A stretch of DNA of 64,000 bases from assembly GCF_001591665.1 (NCBI RefSeq), contig NZ_BCVI01000048.1:31456-95455 (forward strand). The letters run 5' to 3'. Made by a program: the position numbers and the translations under genes. Below the pieces are notes generated by a model that did no database searches, was not told where the DNA came from, and worked only from the letters and a program-made list of their open reading frames with translations. The DNA comes from Neobacillus soli NBRC 102451 (GTDB taxonomy: Bacteria; Bacillota; Bacilli; Bacillales; Cytobacillaceae). Shown here one piece after another: positions 1 to 9,992 of the stretch (positions are counted from its first letter, which is position 1; each line of letters begins with the position of its first letter).

Positions 1-105
1 ATGAAAAATGGGGATTCGCTTTACCCCGCCAATCTCGATATCGTAGAAGTACCGAGACGCGGGCTTTTTTCATCTTGCCCTCGCAAAGGACAAAGTGATG
101 AATAG
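1..105 (+). CDS. Short ORF open at the left edge, possibly the 3' end of a truncated gene
   Basis: Frame 1 is open from the first base to a TAG at 103-105, giving 34 residues. The first codon happens to be ATG, but the frame may continue from outside the window. No family was recognised. It precedes a decayed DnaD-type replication gene, so it may belong to the same phage or plasmid replication block. Confidence is low because the length is near what chance allows. Confidence 0.25.
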   Translation: MKNGDSLYPANLDIVEVPRRGLFSSCPRKGQSDE

Positions 106-213
106 TGTCATAAAATATTCAGATTCAATTGAAAAACATATGAACATTTTCTTCATTTAACTTTAAATAAGTAATGAAGAAATTTTTTTAAAAAGAAAGG
201 ACAGTGGTTGAAG

Positions 214-1216
214 ATGGCAAAGTTTAGAATGGTACGAACTGATTTTTGGAAGAATCCAATTGTTTCAGATGAGATGACCCCGGAGGACAAGTATTTTTTA
301 CCTATATCTGCTTACAAATCCGCAAACTACTCAAATTGGAATCTACAAAAATACCAAAAAGCAAATGGCTTTTGATTTGGGCTATTCGATTGAGAGTGTT
401 CATTCGTTAATGGAACGATTCATTACGCATCACAAGTTAATCCGTTACAATCCTGAAACGAGAGAGCTGGCGATGAAAAGCTGGGGGAAATACAACCTCG
501 ATAGAGGCGGGAAACCAATGATGGATTGTATTTATTCCGAGCTAAAGGATGTCGAGGATCTATCACTTATTCAATATGTTTCTGAAGCCATTCAAAAACA
601 GGAAATTAGCAGCCTATTTGAATCTTTTTGTAAACCAGAAGAAATGATTTGCGGCAACGAAGTGAGCGGCCAAGAAGAAAAAAATACATATCTAGAACCT
701 GAATGTGGAGAACATGACGATACGTTGACGCATCGTGATACGAAAGGGGGACAAAAAGAAGAAAATAAAAATAAAAAAGAAAATAAAAAACCACAACAAG
801 AAGTTTTTAAACCAAATATAGAGGAAAAACCAGATTTCGAGAATCCTTTACAGCATAATCAAAAAGATTTGAAGGAAATTGTTGAGTTTTGGGACAACAA
901 TGGATTTGGATTTTCGAACGTGAATGCCAAACAACAGTTATTATCTTGGTTAGATGATTCAACCTTTTTACAGCCGAAAGAGGTGATTTTAAAAGCGATG
1001 AAAATTACCTAAGCCAATAACAAGCGAAGGCTGAGTTATGTGGTTGGGATTCTGAAAAACTGGGTAAATGACTCCTTACTGACCGTAGAAGAAATTGATT
1101 CCTTTTATGAGAGTCAAAATTGCGCACCAAAGCATAGGCAATCAACCGAACCATTTCCTGCTGGAAGAGCTATTCCAGGTGGATTTGTACTAGACCTTAC
1201 GGCAGGTGAAGAGTGA
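214..1216 (+). pseudogene. DnaD-type replication protein, frameshifted and with a premature stop
   Basis: The reading starts at ATG 214 after AAAGAAAGGACAG, reads MAKFRMVRTDFWKNPIVSDE, then loses frame near 296-300. The second frame restores YLYLLTNPQTTQIG and runs through a winged-helix-like segment, a charged linker and a C-terminal block with FWDNNGFG and QLLSWLDD, which is typical of DnaD/DnaB-II domains in phage replication proteins. An in-frame TAA at 1010-1012 interrupts the C-terminal block. Reading resumes in the same frame through NNKRRLSYVVGILKNWVND to a TGA at 1214-1216. Such proteins load the replicative helicase, and the next relic is that helicase. Two separate lesions make this a pseudogene. 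Confidence 0.8.
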
Positions 1217-1806
1217 TGATTATTGCTGAAAAAGCGTTCTTAGGAAGCTTGATGAAGGCGGAGTACTTACTCAAGGATACCGTGATTCAACCTGAGCAAC
1301 TGGAAAGCACACGGCATAAAGAAATAATGCGAAAAATGGTGGAGTTAACACGAGCTGGAAAGAATATCGATTTGATCACATTGTCAACCTTACCCGACCT
1401 TGAATCATTCGGGGGAATGTCTTACCTTGCTGAACTGTTATCGTATGCGGACCCTAAGAAGTTTGATGGAAAAGCTCATTCTTGATCTGTGGAAGGAACG
1501 GGAAAAGAAAAATATCTGAACTGTTTTGCCATGAATGATTGGGAGATAGCCAAAGTCATTACCGAATTGGATAAAATAAACCAAATGAAAATTAATGATC
1601 ACACGCCCTTACACCAGGCGTTGGCAGATATCTATGAGGCACCCTGGGAAGATTCAATACGCCAGAAAAGTGCAAAAACAGGTATCAACCTGACCCACTC
1701 AAGTCAATTTTATGGAGGAAATCCCCAATTGAGGGTAACGGAAATATCAAAATCCCTCAAAACGATGGTGAAGGATTTTGATTGCCCTGTCCTTTGTTTA
1801 ATTTAG
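1216..1806 (+). pseudogene. Replicative DnaB-type helicase, N-terminal remnant with frameshifts
   Basis: The frame from ATG 1216 encodes IIAEKAFLGSLMKAEYLLKD and a following block matching the all-helical DnaB N-terminal domain. Frame is lost near 1470, where the alternative frame reads MEKLILDLWKEREKKNI, and again near 1515, where a third frame continues with a linker-like region up to a TAG at 1804-1806. The whole RecA-like ATPase domain (Walker A and B) is absent. The upstream relic is a DnaD-type loader, so the pair is the remains of a phage or plasmid replication module. The start overlaps the end of the upstream gene. Confidence 0.75.
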
Positions 1807-2090
1807 GGAGGCAGACTATCGATGGAGTTTGAAGACGGGAACAAAAGTGATGCTTACGGTAGACTGTTTGCCTATGATTTCGTGGATGGGTATCCGTTAA
1901 GAAGCCACTGCTAAAAGAAGTATTTGCACGGGTGGAATATATTATGGATTCATCTTATAAGTATCTCAAACCATATCGAACGGGTGAAAATCTTGTAAAG
2001 AGGAGCAAACTGAAGATTTGGAGCACCTAGGACTATGTGATATTTAGGAGATTTAATGGGGGTGTGAATGATAGGGAAGGAAAAAATAGC
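1807..2090 (+). pseudogene. Thermonuclease (SNase-like) C-terminal remnant
   Basis: One frame from 1807 reads MEFEDGNKSDAYGRLFAYDF and a second frame from about 1908 reads PLLKEVFARVEYIMDSSYKY followed by LKPYRTGENLVKRSKLKIWS. Joined, these match the C-terminal half of staphylococcal-nuclease family proteins (GRLLAYVYVDG, LL..G.ARV, A...K.GIWS). A TAG follows the IWST segment, and the N-terminal catalytic half is missing. The segment directly abuts the broken DnaB gene, so the deletion fused two unrelated relics. Calling it SNase rests on recognising these conserved strings. Confidence 0.65.
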
Positions 2091-2205
2091 GAAAGCTAGT
2101 TTCGTTTTTAATATGATTAATGAGGTAGCGGTTGTTTCTTGGGAGGAGTAATCCCAGATTTTGTCGAATTACAATATAAAAATAATATATATTGGAGACA
2201 AAAAG

Positions 2206-2748
2206 ATGAAACATACTATTCTAGAACCTATTAAATTACCAAACATTTTGCGAGGAAGCAACATTCATCATAACGTCATCCCCACAGTTTGTAATTTAAA
2301 AAATATGCTGAACAAACTGATTTCAGTTCAAGGTGTTTACACCCAATTAAAACAATGAGAAAAGCGAAGTTATCAAGCGTATCAAATAGACAAAATTAAA
2401 CTAGCAATCTTATTCGCATCCGATAATTAAACAACATATTCTTAGCGGAAGCCCAAATGAATTTGGAGCAAGCTGCATCGATATTTACTTAGTAGCCTAT
2501 GTTGCCGAAACCTATGGACCTAGTAAAGCTGTTTTCGTTGATTACATAATGAAAAGCGGTATTTCAGAAAAATAAATTCCGCTCAAGCTATTTGGCAAGT
2601 GGGAAAGGGCGACGGTGTTTATCTTGAAATACTAAATAATGACGGAACAATTCGGGATTGGGACTTTTTTGCAAAATGGATAAATGGTAATCAGAAATGG
2701 GATAATGGCAATTCTTTAAAACATTTGAGTATTTCAGGTGATCATTGA
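2206..2748 (+). pseudogene. Decayed gene of unknown family
   Basis: ATG 2206 follows TTGGAGACAAAAAG, a usable ribosome site, and gives 50 residues to a TGA at 2356-2358. The same frame continues for another 23 codons. A shifted frame then reads HPIIKQHILSGSPNEFGASC to a TAA at 2573-2575, and a third frame reads QAIWQVGKGDGVYLEILNND on to a TGA at 2746-2748. The segments look like one protein of about 180 residues with three or more lesions. I do not recognise the family. Confidence 0.5.
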
Positions 2749-2919
2749 TGGGGAACGGGATAGATAATAGTTTAGAAAAAAGGGAACTTCACAAAGTATA
2801 TACGCTAATGGGAGCCGATAGTGAACCCAATGAGAGTGAAACTTCAGGGACATAAAGTATGATTCTTTTTAGATTTTGGAAACATAACTAAATATGGTTA
2901 ATGAAATTTTGTTAGGTAA

Positions 2920-3924
2920 GTGGGTGATTTAGTGTACTTTTTGAATGGCAGAAAAGCAGAGAAAATAGAGGCAGTCACTTTTGCTGATTTAAGAATGCAA
3001 GAAAGTGATATAGAAGAAATTCTAAGAAGCAGTATCGATATGATTTGTGATGATGAAGAATCAATGCTCATTGTGGGTCAGCAAGTCAAGAATGAAAAGA
3101 ATGGTCGGAGCGACTTAACTGCAATTGATAATAATGGGAATATCGTCTTAATCGAAATTAAACGGGACCGAAAAGATATTGAAGGCAGGAAAGAGGCTTT
3201 TGAATTTCAGGCTATCCGTTACGCAGCAAGTTATGCCACCCTTGAGAGTACAGAGGATCTTGTGAAAAAAGTTTATGCACCCTATATCGAAAAATATCGA
3301 AGTGAATTTGAACTTGGCGTACTGACCTCTTATGAGCTCTTAATCCGAAAATTAAATGAATTTTTGAGGGTCAACAAGGCGGGAAAGAGTTTTAACAAAA
3401 AGCAAAAGATTGTTTTGGTAGCTTCAGATTTCGATGAACAGACACTTTCCGCAGTGTCCTGGCTAAATAGTAATCATGTGGATATGAGTTGTTATAAACT
3501 TACTCCATTTAAGGTCAATGATGAAATTTATTTACAGACGGAAAAAGTTTTACCCGTCACCAATTATGAAGATTACTATGTGAATCTTATGGATAAATCA
3601 TTAGCTACAATAGTAAAAAGAAATAAAGGTGGTACCCGACGGACTCTACCTAAGATAGATTCAATGCTTGATTGGGGAGTGGTCAAAGAAGGAGATGTTA
3701 TTGCAGTCAAGGATAGAGACAATGAAGGAATACTTCTAGCTAATGGAAACATTATGGTAAATGACAAAGAAAAATCTATGCAATCGTGGTTAAAGGAGAT
3801 TTATGGATGGTCCAGTGTACAAACGTATGTTTTTGCAATCCATAAAGAAAGCGGTAAATCTCTATCGCAGATTAGAGAAGAATATATGACTCAACAGGCA
3901 ATGGAAGCTTCTGATGATTTTTAA
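2920..3924 (+). CDS. PD-(D/E)XK nuclease-like protein with a probable C-terminal RAMA domain
   Basis: The 334-residue protein has an N-terminal nuclease-like core: D65 in RSDLTAID, then E79 and K81 in IVLIEIKRD, then Q97/Y101 in FQAIRYAASYA. This is the D...ExK...QxxxYA pattern of RecB/NucS-like folds, also seen in DUF91-type proteins. From about residue 240 a region with SMLDWGVVKEGDVIAV and a closing GWSSVQTY resembles RAMA domains, which accompany restriction and adenine-methylase systems. The start is a GTG with a weak ribosome site. The gene stands alone, with a hairpin terminator just downstream, at the entrance of a defence-type island. It may cleave or sense foreign DNA, but its target is unknown. 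Confidence 0.6.
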   Translation: MGDLVYFLNGRKAEKIEAVTFADLRMQESDIEEILRSSIDMICDDEESMLIVGQQVKNEKNGRSDLTAIDNNGNIVLIEIKRDRKDIEGRKEAFEFQAIRYAASYATLESTEDLVKKVYAPYIEKYRSEFELGVLTSYELLIRKLNEFLRVNKAGKSFNKKQKIVLVASDFDEQTLSAVSWLNSNHVDMSCYKLTPFKVNDEIYLQTEKVLPVTNYEDYYVNLMDKSLATIVKRNKGGTRRTLPKIDSMLDWGVVKEGDVIAVKDRDNEGILLANGNIMVNDKEKSMQSWLKEIYGWSSVQTYVFAIHKESGKSLSQIREEYMTQQAMEASDDF

Positions 3925-3965
3925 GTAAAGTTTTTGAATATACAAAGAAAAAATTATTCTTTATC

Positions 3966-3999
3966 AAAATCGACAGGTACCTGGAACTTGTCGATTTTA
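3966..3999 (+). terminator. Rho-independent terminator after the RAMA/nuclease gene
   Basis: AAAATCGACA (3966-3975) pairs with TGTCGATTTT (3989-3998) around a 13-base loop, about 40 bases after the stop of the upstream gene. Confidence 0.7.
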
Positions 4000-4853
4000 T
4001 TTAAATTGGATAAACAAGAGGCAAAGTAAAACCCTTAATAAAGGAGACCTTGAAATCATCAATTAGTTATTTGGCCATGTACTGCTTCTCCATGTTAACC
4101 ACTCCTAGTTTGGATTGTACGCCGCTTATCAAGAAAAACTGCTTTTGGTCCATCGCATTAGCCAATTGGTTCTCCTTATCGTGTTTTTTCAATCACATTC
4201 ACCTAGAAAAACCCAGCAGAACCGTCCCCATTGTCCCTTCGATTAGGGCATCACTTTGTATGCTTCTAAAGTAAGACATAGCTATAAATTAAATAAATCC
4301 CAGCATAAGTCCAATAAGCAAAAATCCAATTCGTTAAGAAGTTGTAACATTTGCACCCTGGATGTCCTAATTCAGCACATCAGCTTGAGCGCCTAAGCCA
4401 TGTGCCGAGGGACTTACTCCTTTAACTTAGGAGAAACAGATTAAGTAAAACTTCCCCAAGTACAAAACAAGCTATCACAGGAGATTTGCTTATGACAATT
4501 GGTTCAGCGTATAAGTAATCGAATGATTTAATGGACTTGAAAAGGAATCAGCCGAAATTCCTCTTATCGTTCCATAAAATACAGTGGATTGGCATGTCCA
4601 GTATTTTTTAGGTATTTAGTTGATAAATTATGAATTACAAGGCTAGTGTGTCAGTCTTCCTTTGAATTAAAACTTTAACTCACCGGGGGGCTGACCTCTT
4701 TTTTCTTTTTTCACATCTGGACTTTCCGTAAGTACAAACAATTTTTGGGTGCTTTTTTTTTGTAGTACTATATGAAGCTTGTTTTGTTTGTATAATAGTA
4801 GAAATTGGCATAATATTTAAAAAGGATGGGACGTACGATTGAGGGGGAATAAC
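4000..4853. other. Long non-coding stretch with degraded sequence and a promoter near its end
   Basis: No convincing gene was found in about 850 bases. A 74-codon opening at 4050-4274 lacks a proper start context and family features. A palindromic family-B repeat lies at 4647-4696. A TATAAT at 4791-4796, preceded by TTTG, is a plausible extended -10 for the helicase operon that starts at 4854. Confidence 0.5.
4647..4696. repeat. Dispersed palindromic repeat, family B (degenerate copy)
   Basis: GTGTCAGTC at the left and GGGGGGCTGACCT at the right flank a core containing GAATTAAAACTTTAACTCACC. This is a diverged version of the better copies at 43639, 47669 and 54230, which share GCGCATTAAAGC followed by a TTTAG or CTAG core. 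Confidence 0.5.
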
Positions 4854-7370
4854 ATGGGAAATGCACCTGAGTATTCTTTAGTTGTATATGCGGATTTTTC
4901 TTATATTCAAACTGAAATGGATAAATTATGCTTGTATATGAATAGCGGTGTAAAACTATTATTGTTCACAAATAGTGGGAAGGTAAAAGAAATTATCGAA
5001 ATCCTGCAAAAGGAATATCAAAAAACCAAGCTGCTTTATATTTTTGTTAATGAGGGACTTGAGATACATAATCCAATCCAAGTGGTAGATGGAGTGAATC
5101 TGCAGCTGGCGGAAGAAATCTCTAAATACTTCCATGAATTTAATTTTGATCAATACAAGATTGAGCATGCTCCTTTAGCAGAAAACATAATGGTAAAAGC
5201 AGGTGCGGGGACTGGTAAAACCACTGTTATGATTGATCGGATTTTATTTTTGCTAATTAAAGAGAGACTGGACCCATCTGAAATTGTCATGATTACCTTT
5301 ACAAGGGAAGCTTCTAGAAACATGTACCGAAAGCTGCGTCAGGAACTATTTTCACGATTCAATTTGACGGGGGCTAAGGAATATATTCAATGGATTGAAA
5401 AGCTTAATAATATGCGAATTCAAACAATCCATTCCTTTGCAAAAAGTTTATTAAGGGAAATCGGTTCTCTACGTGGATATGGCTTAAATGTGCGGCTGCG
5501 AAGCTTTACTATGGAAAAACGCCGCTGGATCGAGGAAGAATTAGATACATACTTTCAATCAGAGTTAGAAACCGTTCAAGGAAATATTGAAACCATCATC
5601 TCCCCATTAAAGATGTATGAATTAATCGATATCATCTATGATTTTTGGGAGAAGTTCGAACAAAAGGGCTTTACATCGAATGAGATATTGAATGCCAGTT
5701 TTGGTACTGCACCAAAGGGACATGAGAAAATGAATGAATTGCTTGAAACCGTCATCCGAAAAGTCGAGAAAAGGTTCACGAAAGCAAAAGTAACTGAAAA
5801 TAGCTTATCATTAAGTGATTTATCTAGAGAAATGGACCAAATCCAGGAACAATACGGACAAGAAGCCTTTAAACATGTATCATCAAAAATTTCTTACCTA
5901 TTTGTTGATGAGTTTCAGGATAGCGATGATATTCAAATTCGGTTGTTTGTGACCATTCAAGAAGCATTTTCGTCCAAGCTCTTTGTGGTAGGGGACATTA
6001 AACAGTCAATTTACCGGTTCCGTGGTGCGAATCATACTGCGTTTGAAGAAATCACAAAGCTGTTAAAACAAAGGAATGTATCAATTAATGATAAGGATTA
6101 CTATCTTCAGAAAAACTATCGAACAGGAAAAACATTGCTGGATAAAATGGATTCTTATTTTTCATGGTGGGGACAAAAAAAATTTCTAGCCTATCAAACT
6201 GAGATGGAAAATTCTGATAAATTAATTGGAATGTTTGGGAGTGATGACGAAGATCCACTTACCATTGATAACAAAAAAGAAGAACAAAAAGAACAGATGA
6301 AAAGATATATCATACCTGAAATTCGCGCAGGCTTCAAAAGGGTAAAGGAAATGAATAGCGAAAAAGGACCATTTGATGAAAGAGAAAAATTTGCTGTCTT
6401 AACCAGGACAATAGAGGAAGCGCGTATCATTGAATCTTGGTGCAGGGAAGCAAAACTGTTAACGAAATTAGAGGTTGGTGGAAGTTTTTACCGCTCCAAA
6501 CCTGTAAGGGACTTTCATTCTCTAATTTTAGGATTATTATATCCAAACGACGCAAAGTTTGTTTCTAATTTGGTTTATGGACCATATGGAAAAGCATCAT
6601 TTACTCTGCAGGGCCTAATTTCCGAAAAAGGGTACTTATTGGAAAAAAATGATTATATAAAAGGTCAAACTAGTTTTGATTTTCTTAAGTATCAAAAACA
6701 ATTAAAGGTGGTTCCAGTTTTGTCGGTCCTACGGAGGATTTTAGAGCAAAGAAAACCATCACAATGGATCTATTCACGGAGGTTAGATGAACTAAGAGAA
6801 CTACAAGAAGCCAGTGAATATACCGAGGAACAATTAATACAGGGTGCATTTAAGCATGCACAGCAGTACGAACTGAATTTAGGGAAGTTGTTTGAAAAAA
6901 TGCACCAATCATTTTCAGAGGAATTTGTTTCATTAGCTCAAATTGAAAAATGGCTCCAAGTGAACATCGCCACGAATCGAGATGAAGAAGAAGTCATCCA
7001 TGATGTCGAGGATGTTTTGGATTATGTACACATCACCACTGTCCATCGTTCAAAAGGGCTTGAATACTATACTGTGCTCATTCCTTTTACAGAAAGAGTA
7101 TTTACACCACCATTTAGTAAAATTATCTTTAATAAAGAAAAAGACAAAGTGGGATGGTTGATTCAAAAACAGAATGCCGGCATGAAAAGCAACAACTTTT
7201 ATGATGAACTGTATAGACACGAAAATCTTGAGTCCATTCAAGAGGAAACAAGATTATTATACGTTGCCATGACTAGAGCAAAACAACGGCTAGTAATCCA
7301 TCGTAATCGAAAGAATGATAATTATAATTGGACTTGGTCAAAACTTCTTTCAACTGATAGGGGAGAATAA
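4854..7370 (+). CDS. UvrD/AddA-like superfamily 1 helicase without a nuclease domain
   Basis: From ATG 4854 (after GAGGGGGAATAAC; a TTG at 4839 is an alternative start) the protein has 838 residues. The first 100 form an extra domain of unknown type. The helicase follows: Walker A AGAGTGKT at 116-123, motif Ia ITFTREAS, Walker B VDEFQDSD near 352, motif III GDIKQSIYRFRGA, motif V VHRSKGLEY and motif VI LLYVAMTRAKQRL. The protein ends about 30 residues after motif VI, so the C-terminal nuclease domain of true AddA or RecB is absent. The next gene starts 3 bases after its stop, with its ribosome site inside this gene. It probably forms a DNA translocase with the AddB-like product. Confidence 0.85.
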   Translation: MGNAPEYSLVVYADFSYIQTEMDKLCLYMNSGVKLLLFTNSGKVKEIIEILQKEYQKTKLLYIFVNEGLEIHNPIQVVDGVNLQLAEEISKYFHEFNFDQYKIEHAPLAENIMVKAGAGTGKTTVMIDRILFLLIKERLDPSEIVMITFTREASRNMYRKLRQELFSRFNLTGAKEYIQWIEKLNNMRIQTIHSFAKSLLREIGSLRGYGLNVRLRSFTMEKRRWIEEELDTYFQSELETVQGNIETIISPLKMYELIDIIYDFWEKFEQKGFTSNEILNASFGTAPKGHEKMNELLETVIRKVEKRFTKAKVTENSLSLSDLSREMDQIQEQYGQEAFKHVSSKISYLFVDEFQDSDDIQIRLFVTIQEAFSSKLFVVGDIKQSIYRFRGANHTAFEEITKLLKQRNVSINDKDYYLQKNYRTGKTLLDKMDSYFSWWGQKKFLAYQTEMENSDKLIGMFGSDDEDPLTIDNKKEEQKEQMKRYIIPEIRAGFKRVKEMNSEKGPFDEREKFAVLTRTIEEARIIESWCREAKLLTKLEVGGSFYRSKPVRDFHSLILGLLYPNDAKFVSNLVYGPYGKASFTLQGLISEKGYLLEKNDYIKGQTSFDFLKYQKQLKVVPVLSVLRRILEQRKPSQWIYSRRLDELRELQEASEYTEEQLIQGAFKHAQQYELNLGKLFEKMHQSFSEEFVSLAQIEKWLQVNIATNRDEEEVIHDVEDVLDYVHITTVHRSKGLEYYTVLIPFTERVFTPPFSKIIFNKEKDKVGWLIQKQNAGMKSNNFYDELYRHENLESIQEETRLLYVAMTRAKQRLVIHRNRKNDNYNWTWSKLLSTDRGE

Positions 7371-7373
7371 GTC

Positions 7374-9992
7374 TTGAATCAGAAAGTTAGTGTGATTACC
7401 TATAATAACCCATATACCTTCCATATGCAGGGACCAGTTAGACAATATCAAACATCCTTGCAGCTATGTGCAACAACATCCTTAGCATCTGGCATGCAAT
7501 CATTGTCACATGTATTTCCCTTTGTTGAAGCAATGAGAGTAATAGTTGATAAATTTTATCCTGGATGGAATAACTCACAGGTAAGGTTCCGCCAATATGC
7601 CAGCTTATCAGACAAGCTGCGTAATTTTACAAGTGACAATCCGGATGTTTTACAATCCTTTAAACGAAATAAGCTAAATCTACTTATCACAATGAGGAAT
7701 TTATCGGAGATTTTTCTAACTCCAGAAATGCTAAAACCATATTGTCAAACAGAAGAGGAAAAACTATTTTGTGAAATATGGGAGGAGATGCTGCCAGAAT
7801 TCTTCTATTATCTTGATAAGGCGAAAAACAACCTAGAATCCATAGAGAAAGTGAATCAAATTTTGGATGAATTTAACTCTAACAGAGATAAATCTTCCAT
7901 ATTATTACATGGATTTTACTTTATTACCCCTGTACAGCATTATATTTTTACAAAATGGAAGGACCTCGGTATCCAATTAGTATTTTTAAACCTGTATGAT
8001 GATGATAATCCAAGCCTTTTTGGCTTTCTTGAGGAAAACTTTTCATCTGAACATGGGTGGACGAATCGTGAAAACTGGACAATTACCCGGGATGATGCTG
8101 GATTACTAGGGAAACAGTTTGCGAACATGCTCGAAGGAAAGAGTCTTAATCCTCTACATACGGATATGAAGGAAATCCCTTATAATTACGTAATTGATTT
8201 TGTTAAAGATATAAAAGATGAAACAGTTTACCTTTCACCGAATGATGAAGAACTTAACACGCGTCTCCGGGATTTTTATCCGGAAGCATTTGTGAAGGAA
8301 CGGCACTTTTTGTCTTACCCCTTGGGCCAGTATTTATTACATCTTCATTCCATTTGGAAGGAAGATGAGGGTGAATATGTCCTGACAGAAGGAATTATTC
8401 GGGAATGCTTCGCTTCAGGCTGGCTGGGGGACGAAGAAGGAAATGCGAGAGATTTAACACATCAATTAGAGAAAATCCTCCCGTATTTTTCCGATTGTCG
8501 TGTAGATAAGGATTGGTATAACCGCCTCAATAAACTGATGCTGTCAAAGCAATCCATTTCAAAATCTTTAAGGAAATACAATATTTCGAGAGATGATCAT
8601 TTTAAAGCTGTACGGGTAAATCCTGGTTTACGTTTTTCCTTTTTTTCTGTTCCGTTTCATGACCTTAAAAGGATAAAGGCATATTTTGTAAAGCTAATAA
8701 AGGATGCTAGAAACCTTTTGGATATGAAGCATGAACGAATAACTATAAAGGGGCATTTTGATAAAATTCAACAATTACTGGAAGATGCGCATTTAAATCG
8801 TGAGCGGTTAAGTGATGAAGAAAGGGCCTTAGTCCAAAGCTTGAAAGAATCATTGACAAACCCAGTAAACGATCAATCGGATTACCATATATCCGATTTG
8901 GCGGATGCCATCATTGTGTTTTTAAAAAATGGTCTAGAAAAGAATGATATCGAAATTGACGAAGAAAATCCAGAATTGATTAATTTTAAAATCCATCGCT
9001 TTGAAAAAGTGGATGGTTTGATTTATTTGGAAAAACAACCTCCTCTTCATTTTTGCGGGATGGATGAACGGCATTTTCCTGTTGTCGCTGCCCCAATGCC
9101 GTGGCCGATTTCTAAGGAGCTGCTTTTTAAATTAAATAATTCAGCGGCAAATATGTACCTGTTTCGAGAAAAGTACCGTCTTTCATTTTCAAAGTATTTG
9201 TTTTATTTGACATTATGTTATAAAGGTTCCATTACGTTCTCATGGATCCGTCATTTCAATGATGAAGAGAACCTCGATAAATCAATCTATATCGAAATCA
9301 TGAAGCTAAGTAGAAACAATGACCTTGGGAAAAATCAGTTTGATTATGAACCAAGTCTAACAGTTGAAAGCGATATAGAAGAAACAATGGCCATTTTGGA
9401 GACCTTGCCTAAGGAAGAATTTGTAGAGATGCGACTTTGCCCTAGAAGATTTTACTATAGTACCGTTTCTGATTTATTTTCATCCTTTTCATCACCGTTC
9501 CATGAACAATTTTTGATTGGGAATATGGTGAAAATTTACGGAGCTCTTGGTACAGGGAAGGAAGAAATTATCGATTTATTACAAAACCTTTTCCCATTTA
9601 TGAGTCATATTCGCATGCGTGCAATAGTCGATAATAATCTAAATGAAAATCTAATTAAATCAACTCTTCGTTTTGGTTTAAGAAGGCATACTAGCTATGA
9701 CGATATTACCTATCCTTTAAGCAGTACATCCTTTCAATTTCTCACCCATCGCGGGGCTTTTGAAAGTGAACATTGGAAACGTTCGTTTGATATGATGCGG
9801 CAAAGAGCGGGGCGAAGAGAACTTCTTTCGTCAATCTCTGCTAGTCATGTGCCTTTATTAAAAGCCACCCCTTCCGTTTTTTGCAAGCTTTGTCCGCATA
9901 ATTCTTACTGTGAGGATGCGTATTACCCAGTAGATATAAAAGGGAAAGGGTTTGATGATCGAGATGAAGCCGGAACTGGAACTACATTATAA
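7374..9992 (+). CDS. AddB-like protein with iron-sulfur cysteines but no visible nuclease or P-loop
   Basis: The 872-residue protein starts at TTG 7374 behind GGGGAG. A central HFCGMDERHFPVVAAPMPWP resembles the inactive helicase core of AddB/RecC proteins. The C-terminal part has C689 in CPRRFYY and then C837, C840 and C846 in CKLCPHNSYC. A C, CxxC, x5, C arrangement holds the 4Fe-4S staple of the AddB nuclease domain. Between those cysteines I see no D...(D/E)xK centre, and the N-terminus has no Walker A. It sits between two UvrD-like genes in one operon and overlaps the next by about 38 bases. I infer a structural or DNA-scanning partner of the upstream helicase, with the nuclease lost. 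Confidence 0.65.
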   Translation: MNQKVSVITYNNPYTFHMQGPVRQYQTSLQLCATTSLASGMQSLSHVFPFVEAMRVIVDKFYPGWNNSQVRFRQYASLSDKLRNFTSDNPDVLQSFKRNKLNLLITMRNLSEIFLTPEMLKPYCQTEEEKLFCEIWEEMLPEFFYYLDKAKNNLESIEKVNQILDEFNSNRDKSSILLHGFYFITPVQHYIFTKWKDLGIQLVFLNLYDDDNPSLFGFLEENFSSEHGWTNRENWTITRDDAGLLGKQFANMLEGKSLNPLHTDMKEIPYNYVIDFVKDIKDETVYLSPNDEELNTRLRDFYPEAFVKERHFLSYPLGQYLLHLHSIWKEDEGEYVLTEGIIRECFASGWLGDEEGNARDLTHQLEKILPYFSDCRVDKDWYNRLNKLMLSKQSISKSLRKYNISRDDHFKAVRVNPGLRFSFFSVPFHDLKRIKAYFVKLIKDARNLLDMKHERITIKGHFDKIQQLLEDAHLNRERLSDEERALVQSLKESLTNPVNDQSDYHISDLADAIIVFLKNGLEKNDIEIDEENPELINFKIHRFEKVDGLIYLEKQPPLHFCGMDERHFPVVAAPMPWPISKELLFKLNNSAANMYLFREKYRLSFSKYLFYLTLCYKGSITFSWIRHFNDEENLDKSIYIEIMKLSRNNDLGKNQFDYEPSLTVESDIEETMAILETLPKEEFVEMRLCPRRFYYSTVSDLFSSFSSPFHEQFLIGNMVKIYGALGTGKEEIIDLLQNLFPFMSHIRMRAIVDNNLNENLIKSTLRFGLRRHTSYDDITYPLSSTSFQFLTHRGAFESEHWKRSFDMMRQRAGRRELLSSISASHVPLLKATPSVFCKLCPHNSYCEDAYYPVDIKGKGFDDRDEAGTGTTL

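Noticed and set aside
4050..4274. 74-codon plus-strand opening in the long gap
   Set aside because: No ribosome site before a real start codon, cysteine- and leucine-rich content without a motif, and overlap with repeat-like GTCCC sequence.
9538..9561. P-loop-like GALGTGKE in the AddB-like protein
   Set aside because: The residue after lysine is glutamate instead of Ser/Thr, and no Walker B follows. It is at the wrong place for a helicase domain, so it is probably chance.
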